Source: Acidovorax sp. GBBC 1281
Lineage (GTDB): Bacteria; Pseudomonadota; Gammaproteobacteria; Burkholderiales; Burkholderiaceae_C
Reading direction: 5' to 3'
NCBI RefSeq assembly: GCF_028473645.1
Contig: NZ_CP097269.1
Location: 1,816,001-1,880,000 of the forward strand
DNA: 64,000 nucleotides
This document shows positions 34,693 to 45,243 of the stretch, piece by piece (within the stretch, counting starts at the first letter, position 1; every line of letters starts with the position of its first letter). Below the pieces are notes generated by a model. It saw only the letters and a list, made by a program, of their open reading frames with translations, made no database searches and was not told the DNA's origin. A program made the position numbers and the translations under genes.

Positions 34693-36258
34693 TCACCCGG
34701 GCGTCAGCCGCCGGGCGAGTGCCGACGCCGTCAAGGCGGTGCCGTCAGGCCATTGGTCCGCCGCCTCGCCGTGCATCCAGCAGGCTGCCATGGCCGCATC
34801 GAAGGCGGCGTTCGGCACGTCGGACGCCGGGGCCAGCCGCGCACCCACCAGTCCCGCCAGCACATCCCCCGTGCCGCCCGTTGCCAGGCGTGCGTTGCCG
34901 GTCGGATTGATGCGGGGCGTTTGCCCCGGGGCAGCGATCACGCTGCCCGAGCCCTTGAGCACCACGGCGCAGCCGAATTGCTCCGCCAGCCGGGAGGCCG
35001 CGGCCAGCCGGTCGGCCTGCACGCCGGGCGTGTCCACCGCCAGGAGCCGGGCCGCTTCCAGCGGGTGGGGCGTGAGCACGGTGTGCCGGCCCGGCTGCGC
35101 CGCGCGATCGCGCAGCGCCTTCGCCAAGCACGGGTCGCCGGCCACGGCATTGAGCGCATCCGCATCCAGCACCAGGCGGCGCGCCTCGGCCAGGACCTTC
35201 GGCAGCACCGCCCGGATGGCCTCGCCCCCGCCGCATCCGCAGACCACGGTGCCTTGCTCCAGGTGCAGCGCGTCGAAGCGCCGGAACATGCATTCCGGCT
35301 GCATGGGGTCGAGGGACAGGTCGCCCCCGTCCAGCAGGGCCACCATCACCCGCCCGGCGCCCGCGTGCAGCGCCGCCGATGCCGCCAACAGCGCTGCGCC
35401 CGCCATGCCCATGCCCCGGGCCCGCAGCCCTTCTCCGCCCACCACCGCTACATCGCCATAGCTGCCTTTGTGGCTGGCATGCGCGCGGTGGGCGGGCGGT
35501 GGCGCTGCAGCCAGCCAGGCGCAGGGCGCCACGTCCGTCGCGCCACAGCCCAGGTCGTCGAACCAGACCTGTCCGGCCGCGTCGCGCCCGTTCCCCGTGA
35601 ACAGCCCGGGCTTCAAGGTGAGCAGGGCCAGGGTGTGCCGTGGCGACGCTGCGGCGCCCGGCGGCGGCGCCAGTCCGGCCGCGAACTGGCCCGTGTCGCC
35701 CGACAGGCCGGAGGGCGTATCCACGCACAGCACCGGGGCGGGCGTGGCATGCAGTTGGGCCAGCAGGTGCTGGATGCGCGGGTCGGCCGCACGGGGCTTG
35801 CCGCTGCCCGCCAGGCCGATGCCCAGCAGCGCGTCCACGCACACGTCATCGGGCCCCATGCCCGGCGGCGGGCCATCGGAAAAAACGACACCCGCGGCCG
35901 CAGCGCGCCGATAGGACGCGAGCGCATCGGGCGGCACCGTGTCCGGCCTGCCCAGCCAGGTCACCGTGGCGATGCGCCCCGCCCGGTGCAGGTGGAGCGC
36001 CGCTTCCAGGCCGTCGCCGCCGTTGTTGCCCGCGCCGCAGACCACCCATGCATTGCGTGCGTGCGGGGCGACGGCCTGGGCCAGCCGGGCCACCGCCCAA
36101 CCGGCCCGTTGCATCAGGGTGTGTGGGGGGCATTGCGCTGCCAGGGCCTGTTCGATCCGGCGGGTGGCCGGCGTGTCGAACAGGGGATGGGGCCGATCGG
36201 CCGTGATCCGGCGAAGGGCGGGCTTCGGCGCTGTTGCTGCGGGCGGCTCTGAGCACAT
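34693..36258 (-). CDS. nnr: Bifunctional NAD(P)H-hydrate epimerase / ADP-dependent NAD(P)H-hydrate dehydratase
   Basis: A 521-residue repair enzyme that restores damaged NAD(P)H hydrates. The N-terminal NnrE (YjeF_N) domain spans about residues 1-225, with VVCGAGNNGGDGLEAALHLHRAG. The C-terminal NnrD carbohydrate-kinase-like domain carries SYGDVAVVGGEGLRARGMGMAGAAL and the catalytic block NARLATGGTGDVLAGLVGA. The length matches fused bacterial Nnr proteins. It ends 170 bp from the small exported peptide gene and begins 15 bp after dadA on the same strand, so the two may be cotranscribed. Confidence 0.93.
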   Translation of the reverse strand: MCSEPPAATAPKPALRRITADRPHPLFDTPATRRIEQALAAQCPPHTLMQRAGWAVARLAQAVAPHARNAWVVCGAGNNGGDGLEAALHLHRAGRIATVTWLGRPDTVPPDALASYRRAAAAGVVFSDGPPPGMGPDDVCVDALLGIGLAGSGKPRAADPRIQHLLAQLHATPAPVLCVDTPSGLSGDTGQFAAGLAPPPGAAASPRHTLALLTLKPGLFTGNGRDAAGQVWFDDLGCGATDVAPCAWLAAAPPPAHRAHASHKGSYGDVAVVGGEGLRARGMGMAGAALLAASAALHAGAGRVMVALLDGGDLSLDPMQPECMFRRFDALHLEQGTVVCGCGGGEAIRAVLPKVLAEARRLVLDADALNAVAGDPCLAKALRDRAAQPGRHTVLTPHPLEAARLLAVDTPGVQADRLAAASRLAEQFGCAVVLKGSGSVIAAPGQTPRINPTGNARLATGGTGDVLAGLVGARLAPASDVPNAAFDAAMAACWMHGEAADQWPDGTALTASALARRLTPG

Positions 36259-36273
36259 GGCGTCGGGTCCGGC

Positions 36274-37521
36274 TCAGAAGCGGCGCAGCGCGAAGTGCTG
36301 CAGATCCACCTCGGGCGCGCGTTGGGCCATCAGGTCGGCCAGGGCCCGCGCGCTGCCACTGGCGAGAGCATAGCCACATCCGCCGTGGCCGGCGTTGACC
36401 CACACCCCCGGCAGGCCGCTCGGACCCACGACCGGGGCACCGTCCGGCAGGGTGGGGCGGGCACCACGCCACACCTGCACCTGGCCGGATGAAACCTGCA
36501 CCCCGCCGGGAAACCAGCCGGAGATGGCCTGGTACAGCGTTTGCAGCGTGGGCGCATGGTGCGCGCCATCGCCCCGGCCGAGTTCGGTGCCACCCGCGAT
36601 GCGCACGCGTTGGCCCTGGCGCGTGATCGTCACCCGGTGGAGCGGGTCCACGACCGATCCTTGCGGGGCATGGGAGTCTTCGCGCACCGGGGCGCTGATC
36701 GAGTAGCCGTGGAGCGCGGCCATCGGCAGCTCGGCACCCAAGGGGCGCAACAGCGCCGCCGCCGCCACGCCGGCGCAGACGACGACGGCATCGAACCGGC
36801 GCGGCAGCGTCTCGCCGGCGATCCGCAGACCCGCGGGCGCCGCATCCAGCCCGGTGACCTGGGCATTGAAATGGAACTGCGCCCCGCGCTCCTGCGCGGC
36901 ATAGCGCAGCATCTGGGCGAAGAGGCGGCAGTTGCTGGACTCGCCATCGGGAATGTGCAGGGCGCCGATCAGGGGGGTGTCGGGGGACAGGCCCGGCTCG
37001 ATCTGGCGGGCGGTCTCGGCATCCACGTCGTGGATGACCATGCCCGCGTCCCGCAGCAGTTGCAGGGCCGGCTGCACGTGCGCCAGGTCTTCGACCGTGC
37101 GCAGCAGGACCAGCGCGCCGCGGCCGGTTTCCGCGTCCACCTGCAGCTGCTCCGACACCCACCGCATGCGCGCCTGGCTGTAGCGGCCCAGTTGCTCCAG
37201 TGCGGAAAGGGCCATCGGAAGGGCCGGCGAGCGGCCAGCCTTGCGCCACCGCCAGAGCCATCGCAGCTCGGATGCCGTCACCCCCTTGGCGAGCCGCACC
37301 GCCGCATGGCGTCCCCAGAGCCGGGTGCTTTGCGGGCCGCCGATGCCCGGGGCCGTTAGGGGAATGAGGAGGGCGGGCGAGGAGAGGCCGGCATTGGCGA
37401 AGCTCGATTCCTCCGCCGCGGCGCTGCGTTGTTCGAAAACCGAAACCTCGTGGCCGTCGCACGTCAGTTCGTAAGCAGTGGTGACGCCGACGATCCCGGC
37501 GCCCACGATGGCGATGTGCAT
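36274..37521 (-). CDS. dadA: D-amino acid dehydrogenase (FAD-dependent)
   Basis: A 415-residue FAD oxidoreductase that deaminates D-amino acids and feeds electrons to the respiratory chain. The N-terminal Rossmann motif is IVGAGIVGVTTAYELTCDGHEVSVFEQ. The DAO-type C-terminal block (WVNAGHGGCGYALASGSARALADL) closes the FAD site. Family blocks SSFANAGLSSPALLIPL and RPTLPDGAPVVGPS fit DadA. It is the first gene of a short minus-strand unit with nnr and is divergent from rpsB. Confidence 0.9.
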   Translation of the reverse strand: MHIAIVGAGIVGVTTAYELTCDGHEVSVFEQRSAAAEESSFANAGLSSPALLIPLTAPGIGGPQSTRLWGRHAAVRLAKGVTASELRWLWRWRKAGRSPALPMALSALEQLGRYSQARMRWVSEQLQVDAETGRGALVLLRTVEDLAHVQPALQLLRDAGMVIHDVDAETARQIEPGLSPDTPLIGALHIPDGESSNCRLFAQMLRYAAQERGAQFHFNAQVTGLDAAPAGLRIAGETLPRRFDAVVVCAGVAAAALLRPLGAELPMAALHGYSISAPVREDSHAPQGSVVDPLHRVTITRQGQRVRIAGGTELGRGDGAHHAPTLQTLYQAISGWFPGGVQVSSGQVQVWRGARPTLPDGAPVVGPSGLPGVWVNAGHGGCGYALASGSARALADLMAQRAPEVDLQHFALRRF

Positions 37522-37831
37522 TTGGTTTCTGAGCTCTTTCAGGCACCAGCGCTAATGGACACTGCGCTGGCTGCTACTGTTTTTGTGTTTTCCAAGGGCC
37601 TGTTTCCAGGCGGGCCCTGCCGGCGCCGGCCGCGCCGGTGGCGCAAGGGTCCGTTTGGGCTCGGTCAATCTGCCATGCTAGAATCTTTGGGTTTTGCTGG
37701 TGGCTGCGCAGTGCGTGGCCGACAACTTGGCAAGACAAATCGCAAACCAGCCCTTTCAAGGTGCTGCCTTCTTCTTGCAAGCCGGCAGTTATTGGGGCTG
37801 GATTTTAGACCCAACCTTCGGAGAAATTCTC
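37522..37831 (+). other. rpsB leader and divergent intergenic region
   Basis: A stretch of 310 bp between dadA and rpsB. It contains a possible rpsB promoter (37655-37684), an untranslated leader of about 140 nt that may bind S2 or S2-interacting structures as in other bacteria, and a weak copy of the 17-nt repeat at 37573-37589 (GCTACTGTTTTTGTGTT). GGAGAAA at about 37820 is the ribosome site of rpsB. Confidence 0.55.
37655..37684 (+). promoter_or_regulatory. Candidate rpsB promoter
   Basis: TTGGGC (37655-37660) and TAGAAT (37679-37684) are separated by 18 bp, resembling a sigma-70 promoter. This would give an rpsB leader of about 140 nt. The -35 match is moderate; no experimental evidence. 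Confidence 0.45.
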
Positions 37832-38584
37832 ATGTCCGTCACCATGCGCGAAATGCTGGAAGCCGGTGTCCACTTCGGTCACCAAACCCGTTTCTGGAAC
37901 CCCAAGATGGCCCCGTACATCTTCGGCCATCGCAACAAGATCCACATCATCAACCTGGAAAAGTCGCTCCCGCTCTTCCAGGACGCCCAAAAGTTCGCCA
38001 AGCAGCTCACCGCCAACCGCGGCACCATCCTGATGGTCGGCACGAAGCGCCAAGCCCGCGAAATCCTCGCCACCGAAGCGCAGCGCGCCGGTGTGCCCTA
38101 TGTCGACCAGCGCTGGCTGGGCGGCATGCTGACCAACTTCAAGACGGTCAAGACCTCCATCAAGCGCCTGAAGGACATGAAGGCCCAGCAAGAAGGCGGC
38201 CTCGACGCCATGAGCAAGAAGGAACAGCTCACCTTCACCCGCGAAATGGAAAAGCTGGAAAAGGACATCGGCGGCATCCAGGAAATGAATGCACTGCCCG
38301 ATGCCATCTTCATCATCGACGTGGGCTTCCACAAGATCGCCGTGGCTGAAGCCAAGAAGCTGGGCATTCCGCTGATCGGCGTGGTGGACTCCAACCACTC
38401 CCCCGAAGGCATCGACTACGTGATCCCCGGCAACGACGACTCGGCCAAGGCCGTGGCACTGTATGCCCGCGGTATCGCCGACGCGATCATCGAAGGCCGT
38501 GCCAATGCCGTGAACGACGTGGTCAAGGCCGTGGCTGCCGAAGGCTCTGACGAATTCGTGGAAGTGGAAGAAACCGCTGCCTGA
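37832..38584 (+). CDS. rpsB: 30S ribosomal protein S2
   Basis: A 250-residue ribosomal protein that joins the 30S body late in assembly and is needed for S1 binding. The start [26 protein letters not shown] is diagnostic, as are [11 protein letters not shown] and [37 protein letters not shown] lies 6 nt upstream of the ATG. Codon use is strongly biased, as expected for a highly expressed gene. It heads the large translation and envelope cluster and is followed by a strong hairpin before tsf. Confidence 0.99.
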   Translation: MSVTMREMLEAGVHFGHQTRFWNPKMAPYIFGHRNKIHIINLEKSLPLFQDAQKFAKQLTANRGTILMVGTKRQAREILATEAQRAGVPYVDQRWLGGMLTNFKTVKTSIKRLKDMKAQQEGGLDAMSKKEQLTFTREMEKLEKDIGGIQEMNALPDAIFIIDVGFHKIAVAEAKKLGIPLIGVVDSNHSPEGIDYVIPGNDDSAKAVALYARGIADAIIEGRANAVNDVVKAVAAEGSDEFVEVEETAA

Positions 38585-38617
38585 TTCCCGGCCGCGCGAC
38601 CTGTCGCGAATGAAAGC

Positions 38618-38645
38618 GGGGCTCCTGGTTAGCCCCCTTTTTTTT
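38618..38645 (+). terminator. Intrinsic terminator/attenuator between rpsB and tsf
   Basis: GGGGCT (38618-38623) pairs with AGCCCC (38631-38636) around a 7-nt loop, followed after one C by eight T residues (38638-38645). It looks like a rho-independent terminator but lies inside a conserved operon, so partial read-through into tsf is likely. Confidence 0.85.
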
Positions 38646-38688
38646 AGCCCGAATGCTGTAACGAACTGAACTGAGACTGGAGAAAAAG

Positions 38689-39615
38689 ATGGCTGCAATT
38701 ACCGCAAGCATGGTCGCCGAACTGCGCGCAAAGACCGATGCCCCCATGATGGAATGCAAGAAGGCCCTGACGGAAGCCGAAGGCGACCTGGCCAAGGCGG
38801 AAGAGCTGCTGCGCGTGAAGCTGGGAACCAAGGCCGGCAAGGCCGCTGCCCGCATCACCGCGGAAGGCGTGGTCGCCAGCTACATCGACGGCACGACCGG
38901 CGGGCTGATCGAAGTGAACAGCGAAACCGACTTCGTGAGCAAGAACGACAGCTTCCTCGCGCTGGCCAAGGCCGCTGCCGAACTGGTGGCCAAGCACAAT
39001 CCCGCCAACGTGGAAGCCCTGGGTGCCCTGCCTTACAGCCAGGACGGCTTCGGCCCCACCCTGGAAGAAGTGCGCAAGGGCCTGATCGGCAAGATCGGCG
39101 AGAACATGTCGTTCCGCCGCTTCAAGCACTTCTCCGGCAACAAGCTGGCCTCTTACCTGCACGGCACCCGCATCGGCGTGGTGGTCGAGTTCGAAGGCGA
39201 CGAAACCGCTGCCAAGGACGTGGCCATGCACATCGCTGCCATGAAGCCCGTCGCGCTGACCAGCGCCGACGTGCCTGCCGACCTGATCGAGAAGGAACGC
39301 TCGGTCGCCGCTGCCAAGGCCGCGGAAGACAAGGCCAAGGCGGAAACCGAGGGCAAGGCCGTGCAGTCCGACGAAATCGTCAGCAAGCGCATTGAAGGCG
39401 GCGTGCAGAAGTACCTCAAGGAGGTGTCGCTGTTCGACCAGGTCTTCGTGAAGGCTGCCGACGGCAAGCAGTCCGTGGGCCAGATGCTCAAGGGCGCCAA
39501 CACCACGGTCAAGGCGTTCACGCTGTATGTGGTCGGCGAAGGCATCGAGAAGAAGGTGGACGACTTCGCTGCCGAAGTGGCCGCCCAGGTGGCAGCCGCC
39601 AAGTCTGCCGCTTGA
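38689..39615 (+). CDS. tsf: Elongation factor Ts
   Basis: A 308-residue guanine-nucleotide exchange factor for EF-Tu. The N-terminal UBA-like domain ([25 protein letters not shown]) and the core [10 protein letters not shown] are diagnostic. The protein is near the usual length (about 283-308), with an insertion in the coiled-coil region rich in Ala/Lys/Glu ([18 protein letters not shown]). GGAGAAAAAG precedes the ATG. It follows rpsB across the terminator-like hairpin. Confidence 0.99.
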   Translation: MAAITASMVAELRAKTDAPMMECKKALTEAEGDLAKAEELLRVKLGTKAGKAAARITAEGVVASYIDGTTGGLIEVNSETDFVSKNDSFLALAKAAAELVAKHNPANVEALGALPYSQDGFGPTLEEVRKGLIGKIGENMSFRRFKHFSGNKLASYLHGTRIGVVVEFEGDETAAKDVAMHIAAMKPVALTSADVPADLIEKERSVAAAKAAEDKAKAETEGKAVQSDEIVSKRIEGGVQKYLKEVSLFDQVFVKAADGKQSVGQMLKGANTTVKAFTLYVVGEGIEKKVDDFAAEVAAQVAAAKSAA

Positions 39616-39671
39616 TCGCAGACCCCCTCGCCACCTCACCCGCCATTCCATTGCCCCACGGAGAAGTCCCC

Positions 39672-40394
39672 ATGTCCATCGCTGCACCAGCCCACAAGCG
39701 CATTTTGCTCAAGTTGTCTGGCGAGGCGCTCATGGGGGACGATGCCTTCGGCATCAACCGTGCCACCATCGTCCGGATGGTGGAGGAGATCGCTGAGGTC
39801 ACCCGCATGGGTGTGCAGGTGGCCGTGGTAATCGGTGGCGGAAACATCTTCCGCGGCGTGGCTGGCGGCTCGGTCGGCATGGACCGCGCCACCGCCGATT
39901 ACATGGGCATGCTGGCCACGGTCATGAACGCGCTGGCATTGGCCGACGCCATGGACAAGCAGGGACTGACGGCGCGCGTGATGTCGGCGATCGCCATCGA
40001 GCAGGTTGTCGAGCCCTATGTGCGCCCCAAGGCCCTGCAATACCTGGAAGAGGGCAAGGTGGTGGTGTTCGCCGCCGGTACCGGCAATCCCTTCTTCACC
40101 ACCGACACCGCGGCAGCGCTGCGGGGTGCCGAAATCGGCGCCGAGGTGGTTTTGAAGGCGACCAAGGTGGACGGTGTGTACACCGCCGATCCCAAGAAGG
40201 ACCCGACGGCGACCCGCTACACCAAGCTCACGTTCGACGAGGCCATGTCGCGCAATCTGGGGATTCTGGATGCGACGGCGTTTGCCCTGTGCCGTGACCA
40301 GAAGTTGCCGATCCGCGTGTTTTCCATCATCAAGCACGGCGCGCTCAAGCGCGTGGTCATGGGTGAGGACGAAGGCACGCTGGTGTACGCTTGA
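39672..40394 (+). CDS. pyrH: UMP kinase
   Basis: A 240-residue uridylate kinase that phosphorylates UMP to UDP in pyrimidine synthesis. The amino-acid-kinase fold starts with [15 protein letters not shown] and contains [29 protein letters not shown] and [19 protein letters not shown]. The start at 39672 fits the family length; an in-frame upstream start adds 20 unrelated residues. It lies 57 bp after tsf and 49 bp before frr, in the standard order. Confidence 0.98.
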   Translation: MSIAAPAHKRILLKLSGEALMGDDAFGINRATIVRMVEEIAEVTRMGVQVAVVIGGGNIFRGVAGGSVGMDRATADYMGMLATVMNALALADAMDKQGLTARVMSAIAIEQVVEPYVRPKALQYLEEGKVVVFAAGTGNPFFTTDTAAALRGAEIGAEVVLKATKVDGVYTADPKKDPTATRYTKLTFDEAMSRNLGILDATAFALCRDQKLPIRVFSIIKHGALKRVVMGEDEGTLVYA

Positions 40395-40442
40395 GCGTTG
40401 GGCGCGCCCCGGCGTGCCCGGCTTCATGCTGAGGAGAAAAAC

Positions 40443-41003
40443 ATGACCATTGCCGATATCAAGAAGAATGCAGAAACCAAGATGGACCAGTCCATCGTGG
40501 CGTTCAAGAACAATCTGTCCAAGATCCGCACCGGCCGCGCCAATCCAGCGCTGCTCGATTCCGTGCAGGTCGAGTACTACGGCTCGTTCGTGCCGTTGTC
40601 GCAAGTGGCGAACGTGGCCCTGATCGACTCGCGCACCATCAGCGTCCAGCCCTGGGAAAAGGGCATGGGCGCCAAGATCGAGAAAGCCATCCGCGAAAGC
40701 GATCTGGGCCTGAATCCCGCTTCCATGGGCGACCTGATCCGCGTGCCCATGCCTCCCATGAGCGAAGAGCGCCGCAAGGAAATGACCAAGCTCGCGCGCA
40801 ACGAAGGCGAGAGCGCCAAGATCGCCGTGCGCAATCTGCGCCGTGACGCCAACGAAGCCGTCAAGAAGCTGGTCAAAGACAAGCTGGCCTCCGAAGACGA
40901 CCAGAAGCGTTCGGAAACCGAGATCCAGAAAGTCACCGACAAGCACATCGCTGAAGTCGATGCGCTGGTGTCCGGTAAGGAACAGGAAATCATGGCGGTC
41001 TGA
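40443..41003 (+). CDS. frr: Ribosome recycling factor
   Basis: A 186-residue factor that, with EF-G, splits the post-termination ribosome. Family blocks are [45 protein letters not shown] and [20 protein letters not shown] lies 7-8 nt before the ATG (AGGAGAAAAACATG). The protein has the standard length and follows pyrH directly. Confidence 0.99.
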   Translation: MTIADIKKNAETKMDQSIVAFKNNLSKIRTGRANPALLDSVQVEYYGSFVPLSQVANVALIDSRTISVQPWEKGMGAKIEKAIRESDLGLNPASMGDLIRVPMPPMSEERRKEMTKLARNEGESAKIAVRNLRRDANEAVKKLVKDKLASEDDQKRSETEIQKVTDKHIAEVDALVSGKEQEIMAV

Positions 41004-41035
41004 TCCCCGGTTCCGGGAATCGATCGTTGCCCTGC

Positions 41036-41767
41036 ATGTCCGCCTCTTCGGCCATTCCGCACCACGTTGCCATCGTCATGGATGGCAATGGCCGCTGGGC
41101 CACGCGCCGTTTCCTGCCGCGGCTGGCAGGGCACAAGCAGGGCGTGGAGTCTCTCAAACGCTGCGCGCAGGCCTGCGTGGAGCGGGGCGTGGCCGTGCTG
41201 ACGGTGTTCGCTTTCTCTTCGGAAAACTGGAACCGGCCTGCCGATGAAGTGTCGGGCCTCATGGACTTGCTGGTCAAGGCGCTGTCCCGGGAAGTCCCCC
41301 AGTTGCAAAAGGACGGAGTGCGCCTGCATTTCGTCGGTGAGAAGACTGGGTTGTCCGAGAAGGTGCGTGCGGGCCTGCGCCAGGCCGAGCTGGACACCGC
41401 GCACAATACCCGCCTGGTCCTGAACGTCTGCTTCAACTACGGCGGCCGTTGGGACATCGCGCAGGCCGCTGCGGCCGTCGCGGCGCGGGGCGAGCCCATC
41501 ACCGAGGCCAGCCTGCATGCGGCCATGGGCCTGGCGCACGTGCCGGATCCGGACCTGGTGATCCGCACGGGTGGCGAAATGCGCATCAGCAATTTCCTGC
41601 TGTGGCAGTCGGCCTATTCCGAGTTCTACTTCAGTGACCGGCTCTGGCCGGACTTCGACGGCAAGGCCCTGGATGAGGCCATCGCCGCCTTCAATGCCCG
41701 AGAGCGCCGTTTCGGCAAGACATCCGAGCAAATACTGGCGTCGTCACCTGCCTCGCTGCAGGTCTGA
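41036..41767 (+). CDS. uppS: Undecaprenyl (isoprenyl) diphosphate synthase
   Basis: A 243-residue cis-prenyltransferase that makes the C55 lipid carrier for peptidoglycan and other glycans. Diagnostic blocks are [17 protein letters not shown] (catalytic Asp), [11 protein letters not shown] and [27 protein letters not shown]. The ATG at 41036 is chosen over a TTG nine bases upstream. It lies 32 bp after frr and 12 bp before cdsA. Confidence 0.98.
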   Translation: MSASSAIPHHVAIVMDGNGRWATRRFLPRLAGHKQGVESLKRCAQACVERGVAVLTVFAFSSENWNRPADEVSGLMDLLVKALSREVPQLQKDGVRLHFVGEKTGLSEKVRAGLRQAELDTAHNTRLVLNVCFNYGGRWDIAQAAAAVAARGEPITEASLHAAMGLAHVPDPDLVIRTGGEMRISNFLLWQSAYSEFYFSDRLWPDFDGKALDEAIAAFNARERRFGKTSEQILASSPASLQV

Positions 41768-41779
41768 AAGGGCTTTCCC

Positions 41780-42634
41780 ATGCTTCGACAGCGCGTCATC
41801 ACTGCCATCGTCCTGCTGGCCATTTTGCTGCCGGCGCTTTTTTACCCGTCTCCGTGGCCCTTTGCCACGGTCATCCTGGTCTTGATGGCCGCGGGTGCTT
41901 GGGAGTGGGGTCGGCTTCAAGGGCTGGGCTCTGGCGCGGCCGTGGGGGTGGGGGCCGCTTGCGTCGCGCTTTGCGCGGCGAGCTGGTCACTGGGCTGGTT
42001 GCAGCAACCGCTGGCCTGGCTGTGGACCCTGGGTGGCGCCGCGTGGGTGCTTGTCGGTGCGTGGATGCTGCGCGCGGGTGTCCAGGGCTGGCCCCAGGTT
42101 CCCAAGGCCGTGCGGCTGGTCGGCGGCGTGTTCGTGCTGTGGCTGGCGTGGCTGGCCGCGGTGCAGGCGCGCATGGCGGGCATCAATTTTCTGATGTCGA
42201 TCCTGGTTCTTGTCTGGGTGGCCGACATCTTTGCGTACTTTGCAGGCCGGGCATTCGGCCTGCGCTTCACCAAGAACAAACTGGCCCCCTCGATCAGCCC
42301 CGGCAAGAGCTGGGAAGGCGTGTGGGGCGGCATGGCCAGTGTGGTGGTTCTGGCGGTGGGCTGGGTGGTCGCCGACGCGTCCGCCGGTGCATCGGTCGCG
42401 AGTTTCTATACCCACCTGTTCGCGCGCGGCTGGTGGCTGCTGTTGCTGGGTGCCGTGTTCATGGCGGCCATGAGCGTGGTGGGCGACCTGACCGAGTCCC
42501 TTGTCAAGCGCAGCATCGGCGCCAAGGACAGCAGCGGTTTGCTTCCGGGCCACGGCGGCGTGCTCGATCGCGTGGATGCGCTGCTGCCCACCTTGCCGCT
42601 GGCCATGATGTTGACCCACTTCGCTTCCGCATGA
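41780..42634 (+). CDS. cdsA: Phosphatidate cytidylyltransferase
   Basis: A 284-residue membrane enzyme that forms CDP-diacylglycerol from phosphatidate and CTP. Seven or eight hydrophobic segments are visible. The C-terminal CDP-DAG synthase signature is present ([37 protein letters not shown]). It overlaps dxr by 4 bp (ATGA), indicating coupled translation. Confidence 0.97.
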   Translation: MLRQRVITAIVLLAILLPALFYPSPWPFATVILVLMAAGAWEWGRLQGLGSGAAVGVGAACVALCAASWSLGWLQQPLAWLWTLGGAAWVLVGAWMLRAGVQGWPQVPKAVRLVGGVFVLWLAWLAAVQARMAGINFLMSILVLVWVADIFAYFAGRAFGLRFTKNKLAPSISPGKSWEGVWGGMASVVVLAVGWVVADASAGASVASFYTHLFARGWWLLLLGAVFMAAMSVVGDLTESLVKRSIGAKDSSGLLPGHGGVLDRVDALLPTLPLAMMLTHFASA

Positions 42635-43809
42635 AACAACGCATCACGGTCCTGGGATCCACGGGGTCCATCGGTACCAACACCCTGGATGTGGTGGCAC
42701 GCCATCCCGAGCGCTACGAGGTGTTTGCCCTGAGCGCTGCCACGCAGGTCGACGCCCTGCTGGCGCAGTGTGTCCGTTTCCAGCCCCGCTTCGCCGTGAT
42801 GGCCAGCGCGCCGCATGCGCGGCTGCTCGAGGAGCGGCTCGCGGCGCATGGCCTGGCAACGCGGGTCTTGCAGGACCTGGACGCGCTGGACACCATTGCC
42901 TCCCACGAAGAGGTGGACGTGGTGATGGCGGCCATCGTCGGCGCTGCGGGCCTGGGCCCCTGCCTTGCGGCGGCCCGGGCCGGCAAGCGCTTGCTGCTCG
43001 CCAACAAGGAAGCGCTGGTGGTGGGCGGCGAGGTCTTCATGTCCGCCGTCCAGGAGGGCGGGGCCACGCTGCTGCCGATCGACAGCGAGCATTCGGCCAT
43101 CTTCCAGTGCCTGCCGGAAGACCCGCAGACTTGGGCGCGCCGCGTGGACCACATTCTGCTGACCGCATCCGGTGGGCCGTTTCGCACCCGGGCGCCGGCC
43201 ACGCTGCGCGATGTCACGCCGGAGCAGGCCTGCGCCCATCCCAATTTCTCGATGGGGCGAAAGATCTCGGTCGATTCGGCCACCATGATGAACAAGGCCC
43301 TGGAGGTCATCGAGGCGCGCTGGCTCTTCGATCTGGCGCCGGAGCAGATCAAGGTGGTGATCCATCCGCAGCAGATCATCCATTCCATGGTCCAGTTCGT
43401 GGATGCGTCGGTGCTGGCGCAACTGGGAACGCCGGACATGCGTGTTCCGATCGCCTGCGGGCTGGCTTGGCCGGAGCGCATCGAGAGCGGAACGCCGCGG
43501 CTGGATTTTTCCACCCTGTCCTCGCTCACCTTCGAGGAAGCCGATGCCACCCGCTTCCCGGGGCTGCACCTGTCCTGGCAGGCGCTGCGCGCGCAAAGCG
43601 GCACCACGGCGGTGCTCAATGCCGCCAACGAGGTGGCCGTAGCCTCGTTCCTGGAGCGCCGCATCCGTTTCGATCAGATTCATCGGCTGAACCTTGCAAC
43701 TCTGGAGGCGGTGACGCCCTCCAACCCCGAATCGCTCGGGGCCCTGCTGGCGCTGGATGCCGAAGCGCGGTCCGTCGCTCTGCGCAGTGCGCAGCGGCTG
43801 GCCGCCTGA
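42631..43809 (+). CDS. dxr: 1-deoxy-D-xylulose-5-phosphate reductoisomerase
   Basis: A 392-residue NADPH enzyme of the MEP isoprenoid pathway. The NADPH-binding start is [24 protein letters not shown]. The active-site blocks [36 protein letters not shown] and [18 protein letters not shown] follow. It begins inside the cdsA stop and ends 27 bp before rseP. Confidence 0.98.
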   Translation: MKQRITVLGSTGSIGTNTLDVVARHPERYEVFALSAATQVDALLAQCVRFQPRFAVMASAPHARLLEERLAAHGLATRVLQDLDALDTIASHEEVDVVMAAIVGAAGLGPCLAAARAGKRLLLANKEALVVGGEVFMSAVQEGGATLLPIDSEHSAIFQCLPEDPQTWARRVDHILLTASGGPFRTRAPATLRDVTPEQACAHPNFSMGRKISVDSATMMNKALEVIEARWLFDLAPEQIKVVIHPQQIIHSMVQFVDASVLAQLGTPDMRVPIACGLAWPERIESGTPRLDFSTLSSLTFEEADATRFPGLHLSWQALRAQSGTTAVLNAANEVAVASFLERRIRFDQIHRLNLATLEAVTPSNPESLGALLALDAEARSVALRSAQRLAA

Positions 43810-43836
43810 GCGATCGCCTCTGGGCAGAAAGACACC

Positions 43837-45201
43837 ATGTTGCTGACCGTCATTGCCTTCATCGTCGCGCTGGGCGTGCTCATCGCCGTCCATGAATACG
43901 GCCACTACCGCGTAGCGATCGCCTGCGGCGTGAAGGTCCTTCGTTTTTCGGTGGGTTTCGGCAAACCCCTGCTGCGCTGGCAACCCAAGGGATCGCCCAC
44001 GGAGTTCGTCATCGGCGCGTTTCCCTTGGGCGGGTACGTGCGCATGCTGGACGAGCGCGAGGCCCCCGTCGATGCCCATGAGCGCCACCTGTCGTTCAAT
44101 GCCAAGCCGTTGCGCTCCCGCGCTGCGATTGTGGCAGCGGGTCCGGCGGCCAATCTGCTGCTCGCCGTGCTGCTGTACGCGGCAGTGAACTGGATGGGCG
44201 TGGAGGAGCCGAAGGCGGTTCTCGCCAGCCCCGTGCCCGGGTCCGTGGCCCAGAAAGCCGGCTTGCAAGGCGGCGAGCTCGTGCTGGAAGCGGCCCTCGG
44301 CAACGAAGAATCCGAGCCAGTGCGATCCTTCGAAGACCTGCGCTGGCTCCTGACCCGCGGCGCGCTCGACGGCACCGACGTCCGCCTGCAGGTGCAGCCG
44401 TCGCCCGGGGCGCCGCAGCGCCAGATGGTGCTGGAACTCGCGCAATTCGATGCGCGGGAGGCGGATGCGCAGCTCTTTCGCAAGATCGGCATCGTGGGTC
44501 CGTGGACGCGGCCCGTGCTTGGCGAGGTGGTCCAGGGTGGCCCGGCGCAACGCGCTGGATTGCGGCAGGGGGACCTGATCGTCAGGCTGGGTGCGACCAA
44601 TGTGGTGGATGGCCAGCAGCTGCGGGAGCTCATCCGTGCATCGGTCAGTGGCGGGGTGGCTGTATCTCAGCCGTGGCGCATCGAACGCGGCGGCCAGACC
44701 TTGACGCTGGATGTACTGCCGGACTTGCACAGCGAGCATTCGGGCCCGGTCGGCCGCGTGGGGGCCTTCGTGGGCGCCCAGCCGGAGTTCGTGACCGTGC
44801 GGCACGGGCCGCTTGAAGGACTCTGGAATGGGGTGGTCCGCACCTGGGAGGTGTCGGCACTGACCCTGCGCATGATGGGGCGCATGGTGATCGGCGAGGC
44901 CTCGCTCAAGAACCTCAGCGGCCCGCTCACCATCGCCGATTACGCGGGTCGTTCGGCCAGCATGGGGCTGACCCAGTACCTGGTGTTTCTGGCCCTCATC
45001 AGCGTGAGCCTGGGCGTGCTGAACCTGCTTCCGCTGCCGGTTTTGGACGGTGGACACCTGATGTATTATCTTTGGGAAGGCGTGACTGGCAAGGGCGTGT
45101 CCGACGCCTGGATGGAGCGATTGCAGCGCGGCGGCGTGGCGGTGCTCCTCCTGATGATGTCCATCGCCCTGTTCAACGATATCACCCGGCTTTTTGGCTA
45201 A
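43837..45201 (+). CDS. rseP: Site-2 zinc metalloprotease RseP
   Basis: A 454-residue intramembrane protease that cleaves anti-sigma factors and leftover signal peptides. The zinc motif HEYGH lies in the first membrane helix (residues 19-23: IAVHEYGHYRVA). Two PDZ domains occupy about residues 125-310, with GSVAQKAGLQGGELVL and GPAQRAGLRQGDLIV. The second active-site block LLPLPVLDGGHLMYY is near the C-terminus. It lies between dxr and bamA, its usual place. Confidence 0.97.
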   Translation: MLLTVIAFIVALGVLIAVHEYGHYRVAIACGVKVLRFSVGFGKPLLRWQPKGSPTEFVIGAFPLGGYVRMLDEREAPVDAHERHLSFNAKPLRSRAAIVAAGPAANLLLAVLLYAAVNWMGVEEPKAVLASPVPGSVAQKAGLQGGELVLEAALGNEESEPVRSFEDLRWLLTRGALDGTDVRLQVQPSPGAPQRQMVLELAQFDAREADAQLFRKIGIVGPWTRPVLGEVVQGGPAQRAGLRQGDLIVRLGATNVVDGQQLRELIRASVSGGVAVSQPWRIERGGQTLTLDVLPDLHSEHSGPVGRVGAFVGAQPEFVTVRHGPLEGLWNGVVRTWEVSALTLRMMGRMVIGEASLKNLSGPLTIADYAGRSASMGLTQYLVFLALISVSLGVLNLLPLPVLDGGHLMYYLWEGVTGKGVSDAWMERLQRGGVAVLLLMMSIALFNDITRLFG

Positions 45202-45243
45202 CCTTTTTGCCGTGCGCGTTCACCGTGCGGTACCAGTTCACTC

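Noticed and set aside
42406..45057. 883-codon minus frame opposite cdsA, dxr and rseP
   Set aside because: It crosses three well-supported essential genes; composition is typical of antisense frames.
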